Positions 1 through 6,552 of a stretch of 6,552 nt of DNA are shown here, piece after piece (position 1 is the first letter of the stretch; each line of letters begins with the position of its first letter). The DNA comes from Bacteroidales bacterium (GTDB lineage: Bacteria; Bacteroidota; Bacteroidia; Bacteroidales; JAAUTT01). The stretch lies in the NCBI GenBank assembly GCA_012031335.1, contig JAAUTT010000260.1, forward strand, positions 1 to 6,552, in the 5' to 3' direction. Made by a program: the position numbers and the translations under genes. Under the pieces are notes generated by a model. That model was not told the origin of the DNA, did not search any database, and saw nothing but the letters and a program-made list of their open reading frames with translations.

Positions 1-498
1 TAAATTTTCCGGATCATCATGTATACCTTACCGGTTCTGGTAATGAGGCCTCCTATGCTGAGTCCGTTATTGATGGAATAAAGCAATGCCCTAAGGTGAA
101 GTCAGTTGCCGGGAAAACCAGCATGAAGGAGTTAATAAAATATTATAACCCATACGGATATCTTTATAAGTAACGATACCGGCCCCATGCACCTTGCAGC
201 ATTGCTTCAGAAGAGAACGATTGCCCTCTTCGGACCTTGTTCCCCGGCACATTACCGGTTTAATAAATCGATATACGTTCTTTATAAGCACTTATATTGC
301 AGTCCATGTGTTCACGAATTTAAGATTCCGCCATGCAAGGGAAATAATATCTGCATGAAAAGTATTTCTGTAAACGAAGTTTATCAACTTTGTTGTGAAG
401 TCCTGGAAGGGAAAAACACCGCGTTTGATACCTCTTTTCAGGTCAAGGATATTATTTATGAACGCCAAAGCGACATTGCGGGATTTATTGAGCGTTAA
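1..498 (+). CDS. Family 9 glycosyltransferase (LPS heptosyltransferase type), C-terminal part, one frame break
   Basis: Likely transfers a heptose or other sugar from an NDP-sugar to the growing LPS core on the cytoplasmic face of the inner membrane; acceptor and sugar cannot be told from sequence. The gene enters from the left edge, and about 164 residues of the C-terminal nucleotide-sugar-binding half remain. Visible family marks are YLTGSGNE near the visible start, ISNDTGPMHLA (about 167-200), ALFGPCSPAHY, and a late cysteine cluster CSPC...PCKGNNICMKSI (about 298-360). Reading starts in frame 3 (codons from position 3), reaches TAA at 171, and continues in frame 1; the switch fits one extra base in the A-run at 137-140, giving a path like ELI-NIITHTDIFISNDTG. 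It ends at TAA 496-498, 8 bp from the stop of the convergent AI-2E gene, with no terminator hairpin between them. Family assignment is firm; heptose specificity is inferred. Confidence 0.87.
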
Positions 499-506
499 AA
501 AGTATC

Positions 507-1623
507 TCAAATATTTTCTTCCTCCTTGTCTTTTTTACTAAACCAGCCTTTAATTTTCTGCCACATACCGTTGGCCGGCGTGGAGTCGTTCTGGTCGCCT
601 ATAAGGTATGCATATGGGTAAAGCCCTTCCACATTGTCGAAAAATATTTTCAACATCCCCAGCAGAGGAAGAAAGAGAATAACTCCTGCAATACCCCATA
701 TGAGGCCACCAATAATTAAAATGAGTATTGTAAATAGTGGACTTATATTTACATTTCCGCCAACTACATAAGGCTCAATAAAGTAGTTGTCAAAAATCTG
801 AGCTAGCGAAATAACTACTATTACTCCTAAAGCCGGACCGAAAGTATCTTCTGTTACAACAGCCATAAAAACGGCAGCAAACCGCCTATAATAGGACCCA
901 CATAGGGGATAAATGTAACAATTGCGGCAATGGCAGATAATAGAAATGCATTTTTAATTCCCAGCACAAGTAAACCAATCGTATAAAATATGGTGAGTAT
1001 AATAATTGAAATGGCTCTTCCGGCCAGATACTGTTGGGCTATTTTGCTTATTTTGGCAATCACCAGTTTGGCTTCTTCTCGTTTCTCGTCCTTATAAAGC
1101 AGAACAAAAAATTCTCATATTTTTCGCGATGCAAAATAAAAAGGAATGTTAAAACCAGCACCATAGCAAAACTGGCAATAAAAGTTACAAGGCCTTTCAC
1201 CATATTGGTAAGGTAAGTTCCTGCCGAGGTAATTGTGTTTTTAGCCTGCTCTTTCAGCGCAATAATTTGCTGTTCGGGGCTGAAACCGAATAGATTCTCA
1301 ATCCATGCCTGTATGCCTGTAAAAAATTCCTCCAATCGATTTTGAATATTGGGCAGGTCCTCCAAAAGTGTTGCAATTTGGATAGAAATAAGCATCATCA
1401 CCAGCGATAGGATGATAATAATTAACAAAACTGATAACAAGGTAGAAGGAATTCTTTTTAAACCCCAGCCTTCGAGTTTATTCGATACAGGTGTCATCAA
1501 CATAGCCAGAAATCCTGAAAATACGAACAGTGTCAGGATTCCCCGGCCAAAATAAAGAAGAATGGTGAATAGGATAAAGAAAAGGAGCACATCGTTTACA
1601 CGGTTTAGGGAAACACGTTTCAT
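507..1623 (-). CDS. AI-2E/PerM family membrane protein, two frame breaks
   Basis: A polytopic inner-membrane protein of the AI-2E transporter (PerM-like, PF01594) family. Some members have been linked to autoinducer-2 export or Na+/H+ antiport, so the substrate here is unknown. The repaired protein is 372 residues, normal for the family. Hydrophobic segments lie at about 11-34, 60-84, 143-165, 203-222, 225-257, 262-280 and 296-325, with a charged amphipathic stretch at about 88-135 between segments two and three, as is typical. Family motifs are IPYVGPIIGG (about 239-248) and DNYFIEPYVVGG (about 279-290). The C-terminal tail is lysine/glutamate rich. The frame breaks at an A6 run (1106-1111) and an A5 run (867-871, plus-strand letters). 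One added base at each restores EKYENFFVLLYKDEKREEAK and GGLLPFFMAVVTEDTF. Start is ATG at 1623-1621, stop TGA at 509-507. It diverges from the binding-protein gene. Confidence 0.9.
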
Positions 1624-1656
1624 TGATTATTGTATTAAATTGAATATAATATATAA

Positions 1657-1667
1657 CCTTTGAAAGG
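1657..1667. repeat. Small palindrome CCTTT-G-AAAGG in the divergent region
   Basis: Perfect inverted repeat CCTTT-G-AAAGG with a single central base, ending 34 bp before the AI-2E start codon. Its place between divergent genes would suit an operator for a dimeric regulator. It is only 5 bp per arm in AT-rich DNA, so chance is quite possible, and no regulator gene is present in the window. Confidence 0.25.
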
Positions 1668-1742
1668 ACTTTTTGTGAAGAGGCTGGGTCAATTATTTTA
1701 AACAATTTATCTTAGAGGGCTTTTCATTATAATTTTTTAATT

Positions 1743-1766
1743 AAGCAGGAGGAGCCTGTTTTTTTT
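1743..1766 (+). terminator. Rho-independent terminator-like hairpin upstream of the binding-protein gene
   Basis: A 7-bp stem pairs AAGCAGG (1743-1749) with CCTGTTT (1755-1761), including one G-U pair, around the 5-base loop AGGAG. The T tract runs from 1759 to 1766, so five T remain after the stem. The T-tract polarity fits transcription on the + strand. No + strand gene ends nearby: the AI-2E gene reads away on the other strand. It could therefore end a short untranslated transcript or act as a leader attenuator about 80 bp before the binding-protein start. The core is only four G/C-containing pairs, so strength is uncertain. Confidence 0.4.
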
Positions 1767-1843
1767 ATACAACCTTTCTTTGTAAATTTCGTTAAGTGCT
1801 TAAATGTTAATAAAGGCTGATAAAAACTACCTGTTTAAAGCTG

Positions 1844-1848
1844 AAAGG
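1844..1848 (+). promoter_or_regulatory. Possible weak ribosome binding site for the binding-protein gene
   Basis: AAAGG lies directly before two tandem ATG codons (1849 and 1852). Spacing is too short for a classical Shine-Dalgarno to either start, which is unremarkable in Bacteroidota, where initiation often relies on AT-rich leaders. An in-frame alternative ATG at 1804 would add 15 residues before the signal peptide. I prefer 1849 because it puts the lipobox cysteine at residue 19, a normal distance. Confidence 0.25.
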
Positions 1849-3200
1849 ATGATGCGTGGATGTATTTTTATTTTAGGGATAGCATGGGTGCTGCTTTCTT
1901 CGTGCTCAGACAATAATTCAAGAAAAGAGATTTCCGGGAACCCATTAAACTTACTGAACCGGTTCGTGTAAACTGGGTTGGACACTGGCAGAATGAAGGT
2001 TATAAAGAGCAGTTACTTTTTGATATGGCTCGCCGGTTTGAGTTTGAAAATCAGGACATTGTTCTTAATTTGAAATTTCCGGCCGAAGCATACCCCGGTG
2101 TGGGTGACAATGAGTTTAATCTGGCCGAAATTCAAAAAACAAATTCCGATTGGGATATTATCCGAATAAATAATGAAGTTAACGGTGTGAGTCGTTTAAC
2201 CGGTGATCGTTCCTGGCCTGTAAAATATCTGGTTGATTTCAGTCAGTTTGAAGAATTTCGGAAAACTCAATGAAGCAGTTCTATCATCCGAAATAAAGAA
2301 TAAATGGGGAGGAATAGTTCCCGGACATGCCCTGGATGGAAACAGCTTTGTTTTATGGTGTAACCAGGAAGTGGCTGAGAAAATCGGAATAAAGGTTAAA
2401 CAATTCGATATCAGTACCGAAGACTTTGAAGGATACCTGAAAGCTGTAAAGGAATTTAATCAGAAAAATAACAAACAAATTAACAGTATTTATTTTAACG
2501 ATGGCTGGTTACCTACTTACGCGCTGGGATTACAGGTTTTTTCGTCGCTTGTTGGCGATTATGATAAATTAAAAGATCCTGGTTATAAAGAGGCTAAAAT
2601 TGAAGCATGGGAAAAAACATTGAAGTATTTTGAGAGACTTACTGATTTTGAACCATTAGATCCGCAATGGAGTAAAATACAATATGGCTCGGATTACAAC
2701 CGGATACTTAACGGCGAGTGCCTCTTTATGGTAAACGGAACATGGATGTACAATATCTGGCAGGATATGGACAGCGTTAACTACAAAAAAATGATTCCAC
2801 TGGAGTTGCCGGGAATGCAACCAAGCAAAACATACATAGGCGAAGTTAGTATCCCATGGACCGTTCCTCTGAATGCCAAAAACAGAGAACAGGCTGTAAA
2901 ATTTATGCTTTACTGGTGCCGGCCCGAAGTAGCCGACGAATGGGTGCGAAATACCAAAGTCCGACAGGGATAAAAGGAAGTCTTGTTCAGTCGGAATTTG
3001 GATTTGATGTGTACGAATCCTTCGATTATATAATTGGTAAAAAGTATAACGGTAAAAAGATACCATTGAACTATGGCAACAGTACCTTGCTTTTCGGAGA
3101 AAAAAATTCAGCTATACCATCATACTTTAAAGAGATAATAACCGGAACTTTAACAGCCAACGAGGCGATGGCCATAATTAAAAGAAGTATAAGGAAATAG
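1849..3200 (+). CDS. Lipoprotein extracellular solute-binding protein, ABC sugar-binding type, three frame breaks
   Basis: A periplasmic solute-binding lipoprotein of the family 1 (sugar/oligosaccharide-binding) type. The repaired length is 450 residues, standard for the family. The signal peptide has hydrophobic residues 5-16 and a lipobox LSSC with the lipidated cysteine at 19, followed by a polar linker. The mature domain begins VRVNWVGHWQNEGYKEQLL (about 39-57). Late family features are VPLNAKNREQAVKFMLYW (about 337-356) and KSPTGIKG (about 370-377). The reading frame changes at A4 1923-1926 (one base missing), T3 2256-2258 (one extra) and A3 2956-2958 (one missing); repair gives FEEFGKLNEAV and VRNTKSPTGIKG. 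The ligand cannot be read from sequence. No ABC permease or ATPase gene lies in the window; the next gene, 47 bp downstream on the same strand, is a chemoreceptor, so the protein may serve sensing. Stop is TAG at 3198-3200. Confidence 0.86.
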
Positions 3201-3247
3201 ACAAAATTTTCGATTTAATTTCATTCAAAACCTAAAATTGCAACCAT

Positions 3248-4696
3248 ATGAACTTCTTCAATAATCTTTCCTACAGAATTGGTTCTATTATTATCATTAC
3301 TGAAATAATTGTACTCTTTGGATTAGGACTTTTTATATCCGGAGATTCAGCAAAGAAATTGAGCAGCGGGTCGAAAAACAAATCCAGACTCCTGCAGAAC
3401 TCATGTCGCGGGAAGTTTTGAAATATGAATCAGCCGAAAACAAAGCCACACTCGAAAGTATTGTTGGAGATAGCATACACCAGTGCTTTGCTGTTGGAGC
3501 CAACGGTCGGATTTATTATTCGCTTAATACTGAATTCAAGGATAAAAATATAAAAGATATAAGCGATATTGGCGATTATAAGGAGTTTACAATTGAACTT
3601 GAGAATCCTTATTTTCAAAAAGTAAAAAAGGATGGCGAAAATTATTACGAGAGCATTGCCCCTATTCGTTTCAGCGATGGTAAGTTCATTGGCTTTTTGT
3701 ATATAAGTTCCAAAGCCAAAAATATCGAAAGGCAGAAAGCAACAATTATGTGGCTGTTTATTCTTGGTTCGCTCATATGTGTAGTTTTAACCTCCATTGT
3801 TATTATCTATTTGTTTAACCGAAATATATCGGGAAAAATAAAAATGGTATCCGGAAAAATCACCGATCTGAGTCTTGGTAAGCTACATGTTGTTGCGAAT
3901 AGCCATTACTCAAAAGATGAAATCGGAGATTTGCAGATGAAGATTGATGAAGTAAGTCATAAACTTATTCAGATTGTGGATAATATACGGGATGGTGCCG
4001 AAAGGGTATCCCAGTCGAGCAGCCGTATGCGCGATATATCGTCGGAGGTGGCAACAGGTGCAACACGTCAGGCATCATCATCCGAAGAAGTTTCATCAAC
4101 CATGGAAGAAATTGCAGGGAATATTGACCAGAATGCCGAAAATGCGCATAAAACGAAAACAATCTCCGATTCTGCTTCGGAAGGTATCAAACACCTGACT
4201 AAGGAAATTGAATCGAGCCTTTCATACACAAAACAAATTACGGATAAAATCACTATAATAAACGATATCGCTTTTCAAACCAATCTGTTAGCTTTAAATG
4301 CTGCTGTTGAAGCTGCCAGAGCTGGCGAGCCACGGTCGTGGCTTTTCGGTGGTGGCATCCGAGGTGAGGAAACTTGCTGAAAAAAGTAAGAATGCCGCCG
4401 ACCAGATTATTGGATTGTCGAATACCTGCCTCCAGATTTCAGAGAAAGCTTACACCATGATGAATACTATTTCTCCGGAGATAGAACACACAACTGTTTT
4501 GGTAAGAGAAATTGCAGCCTCGGGGATGGAACAAAAAAATGGCGTTGACCAGGTAAATTCTGCAATTAATGACCTGTCGGCTATCATCCAGCAGAATAGT
4601 CAGCTTTCGGAGAATATGTCCTCATCGGCTGTTGATCTTGAACGCGAAGCCAATAACCTGAAATCGGATATCGAATTCTTCCAGGTTGTTAAATAA
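3248..4696 (+). CDS. Methyl-accepting chemotaxis protein with Cache-like sensor, two frame breaks
   Basis: A transmembrane chemoreceptor that would signal through CheW/CheA. The repaired protein has 482 residues: TM1 about 11-33; a periplasmic region of about 130 residues resembling a single Cache/PAS-like domain (AVGANGRIYYSLN at about 82-94; SIAPIRFSDGKFIGFLYIS at about 136-154); TM2 about 166-190; HAMP about 191-245; then the coiled-coil signalling domain. The hairpin tip is textbook: IINDIAFQTNLLALNAAVEA, then ARAGEHGRGFSVVASEVRKL, centred near 353. About 129 residues follow the tip and end EFFQVVK, with no CheR-docking pentapeptide tail. Frame breaks occur at 3341-3343 (one base missing; repair gives ISGRFSKEIEQ) and CC 4330-4331 (one extra). 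It is probably cotranscribed with the binding-protein gene. No che genes are visible. The stop is 19 bp from the convergent SGNH gene's stop. Confidence 0.92.
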
Positions 4697-4715
4697 GGAA
4701 CAGTTAAATGAAGAT

Positions 4716-5815
4716 TTAATTGATTTCTCCTCTATTAAGTTCATATTTTACCGAGTCAATTACCATAAGTGTTTTTTTTAAAGCTATATCCAAGCCTGCT
4801 TGAGTCCAGTGCGCATCGGTTGGATAGTAAAGTAATTCATCCGATTTTTGATAATGGTCCAAAAGTTTAACAACAGGGATTTTCCTGCTTTCCAGTTCTT
4901 TATATAATCGGGGCAAAAAATTATTATAAAGGTCGTTATTTAGTAATTTATGGTAAATTGTGTATTTTGATGGAACCGCCAAAAATATCATCGTCAGGTT
5001 ATACGATTCTTTTAGTTTTTGAGATAAATCGACAATATTATTGCAAATAGATATAATTTCATCATCTGTAATTGGTAATAAAATCCTGTTGGTTTGTTAT
5101 TTTGCTCTGCACCATAAAATAGCCACGGCTTGCCGTTGTAGAATGTATAACGGGGTGTTAAATGACTCAGATATCCAAAAGATTTGAATTTTATTGTGGC
5201 AATTAAAGAATGTATGGGTCTGGTCATATAACTTTGAAATAGTAAATTATTGTAAAGCTCTTCCGAGTTTTTTTTGAAAATAAATTTCCGGATGTTTTTT
5301 AGTCCTAATTTTAGTTTCGTTTTTTCTGATTCACCATTTACAATAGAGTGCGGGTTAGTGAACCTGAGGGGTATATAGCGTTCAACTGACTCATAAATAA
5401 ATAGTTTGGAAGTTTCGTTTTTTATACCTTTTAATACCTAAAGAGCGTAGAGGTAAATCATATCTTTCATAATATACTTTCGCATTAAGCTCTTTGCCAA
5501 GTCTTTCCGGAAATGTAACCATCCTTGAGAAGTCAAAAAAGCTGTCGCCAAAAGTTAGTATTTCCGATTCCTCCAGAGATGGAAATCGTTCGGTAAATCT
5601 ATATTTTACATTACATGGGGGCAAGTTATATTCCCTAAAATCATGAATCATATTAAAATAGTAGAACTCACCATATTTTTTATTTTCCCAGTATCCATCT
5701 ATTTGCTTTTCAGTCATCCATAAATTAAACAACGGTTTTATCCTAACAGAAAGCAAAAGGATAAAGCATATTATGCCAGACGTATAAATTAAATTTTCAA
5801 TATTTTCTCATTCAT
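4716..5815 (-). CDS. AlgX/AlgJ-like SGNH-fold O-acetyltransferase component, three frame breaks
   Basis: Likely the periplasmic partner of the MBOAT protein, moving acetyl groups onto an envelope or extracellular polysaccharide. The repaired length is about 366 residues. An N-terminal hydrophobic anchor lies at about 9-24. The SGNH block I motif is ILTFGDSFFDF, with catalytic Ser near 92. The late motif YPTDAHWTQAG carries the Asp and His expected of the AlgJ/AlgX triad; the DAHW codons are at 4817-4806. Between them are FIYESVERYIPLRF and FGYLSHLTPRY, also family-like. Frame breaks fit T4 5794-5797 (one base missing), T6 5418-5423 (one extra) and 5091-5095 GGTTT (one missing). Repair gives KILKNLIYTSG, RYKNETSKLFIYESVERY and LLPITDDEII. 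The start ATG at 5815-5813 follows the MBOAT stop by 6 bp, so the two are probably translated from one mRNA. The polymer is unknown; alginate itself is not implied. Confidence 0.82.
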
Positions 5816-5821
5816 AATTTA

Positions 5822-6552
5822 TTAGAATTGAAAGTAAAGAAAATCGACCTGCTCCCATTTACCTAAATGAATAGTAAAATGATAATACCTGCAAGAAGAC
5901 TCCATTTAATTTTTTTTATCTGAAATTTGAATGGTTGAAATAAGTACACCCTTTTCCCAGAGAATTTCTATTGACACGAGTAAGCCAATCAGTAATAATG
6001 ATAGTACAAAAATCTGCCTTATATTCAAAAAGATTTATTTGACCTGAATAATCACTCAAGGTTATCAATTTACCAATGATCATAAAAGCTTCATTAACCG
6101 TATTTGCTCTAAAGAATATCCAGGCAAATGCAACTAGGAAAAATGTGACGAGTACATTTAGTATTCTGTTTTCGAACTGGTAAAATACGATCTGTAAAAG
6201 TTTTTAATTTAACACCCAAAATTTGATAAATTCCATGAAGAGTGCCCCAGATAATAAATGTCCAGTTAGCGCCATGCCATAGACCACTTACCAGAAATGT
6301 TACCAGAATATTGAAATTCCATCGGAAAACCCCTACACGATTTCCGCCTAATGGAACATAAACATAATCCCGAAACCAGGTTGATAACGAGATATGCCAG
6401 CGCTGCCAGAATTCCCTGATGGACGAAGCAAAATATGGTCTTCTGAAGTTGGTCATTAACCGGAATCCCATGATTTGAGCAGTTCCAAGTGCAATATCAG
6501 AGTAACCTGAAAAACTCGCAGTATATCTGAAAGCAAAAAGAAAAAATGTAGC
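5822..6552 (-). CDS. AlgI-like MBOAT O-acyltransferase, C-terminal part, four frame breaks
   Basis: A polytopic membrane-bound O-acyltransferase that would carry acyl groups from cytoplasmic acyl-CoA across the inner membrane to the SGNH partner. The N-terminal half lies beyond the right edge; about 242 residues are visible. Motifs in order are FSGYSDIALG (about 6510-6480), NFRRPYF, FWQRWHISLSTWFRDYVYVP, PLGGNR, and LVSGLWHGANW with the conserved membrane histidine codon at 6276-6274. Then come FFLVAFAWIFFRAN, EILWEKG, and the typical C-terminus ending DFLYFQF at the tandem stops 5824-5819. The visible order matches AlgI/PatA-type proteins; DltB is less likely given the SGNH neighbour. Frame breaks fit GG 6179-6180 (extra), A5 6027-6031 (extra), T8 5910-5917 (extra) and A3 5865-5867 (missing). 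With these repaired, the visible part is exactly 243 codons including the stop. Confidence 0.88.

Larger units (their letters stand above)
1624..1848. promoter_or_regulatory. Divergent intergenic region between AI-2E gene and binding-protein gene
   Basis: This 225-bp AT-rich gap must carry the promoters for both divergent genes. I could not place a convincing Bacteroidota -33/-7 pair (TTTG and TAnnTTTG). The nearest match on the + strand is TAAATTTC at 1783-1790, one base off the -7 consensus and without a clear partner upstream. The region contains a palindrome at 1657-1667 and a terminator-like hairpin at 1743-1766, both listed separately. No small ORF in it looks like a real gene. Confidence 0.5.

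Noticed and set aside
1478..1705. Small minus-strand ORF overlapping the AI-2E start
   Set aside because: It is out of frame with the clearly coding AI-2E sequence and spans its start and the intergenic region; the product has no recognisable features.
1783..1790. TAAATTTC as a Bacteroidota -7 promoter element
   Set aside because: One mismatch to TAnnTTTG and no TTTG-like -33 element at suitable spacing; too weak to list as a promoter.
2656..3066. 136-codon minus-strand ORF opposite the binding-protein gene
   Set aside because: Antisense shadow of a well-supported coding sequence, with aromatic and histidine-rich composition typical of such shadows.
3965..4253. Small ORFs on both strands inside the chemoreceptor
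   Set aside because: They overlap the conserved signalling domain in other frames and show no domain of their own.
4298..4380. Programmed ribosomal frameshift in the chemoreceptor
   Set aside because: The break falls within the highly conserved hairpin (RAGE-HGRG) at a plain CC pair, with no slippery heptamer or pseudoknot evident, and similar breaks occur in every other gene.
4697..4715. Bidirectional terminator between the convergent chemoreceptor and SGNH genes
   Set aside because: Only 19 bp, with no inverted repeat or T tract.
1..6552. Reading the region as a cluster of six pseudogenes
   Set aside because: All breaks are single-base changes at short runs, no motif is lost, and repaired lengths match family norms; real decay would also leave nonsense codons and larger deletions.

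Overview
The window looks like AT-rich chromosomal DNA of a Bacteroidota bacterium, probably a Bacteroidales or Marinilabiliales-type environmental lineage. This is inferred from protein flavour, weak or absent Shine-Dalgarno sequences, TAA-dominated stops and the gene set; no taxonomic marker gene is present. It holds six protein genes and no RNA gene, transposase or CRISPR array.

Layout, left to right: (1) the C-terminal part of a family 9 glycosyltransferase (LPS heptosyltransferase type) on the + strand, ending at 498; (2) convergent to it, an AI-2E/PerM-family membrane protein on the - strand (1623 to 507); (3) a 225-bp divergent intergenic region with a small palindrome and a terminator-like hairpin; (4) on the + strand, a lipoprotein solute-binding protein of the ABC sugar-binding type (1849-3200), followed 47 bp later by a methyl-accepting chemotaxis protein (3248-4696); (5) convergent to these, on the - strand, an O-acylation pair: an AlgI-like MBOAT membrane acyltransferase (cut by the right window edge, ending at 5822) and, 6 bp downstream, an AlgX/AlgJ-like SGNH-fold protein (5815 to 4716).

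Every one of the six genes is interrupted by single-base frame changes, about 15 in total, nearly all in short homopolymer runs. Removing or adding one base at each run gives full-length proteins with all family motifs intact and lengths that come out as whole codons. I therefore read them as six intact genes carrying consensus-sequencing indels, not as pseudogenes, and give repaired spans and residue numbers.

Functionally, the glycosyltransferase and the MBOAT/SGNH pair point to envelope polysaccharide assembly and O-acetylation. The binding protein and chemoreceptor form the most interesting unit: a solute-binding lipoprotein next to a Cache-type chemoreceptor with no permease or ATPase gene in view, which suggests a sensing rather than a transport role. 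That is a hypothesis; nothing here proves a new system.
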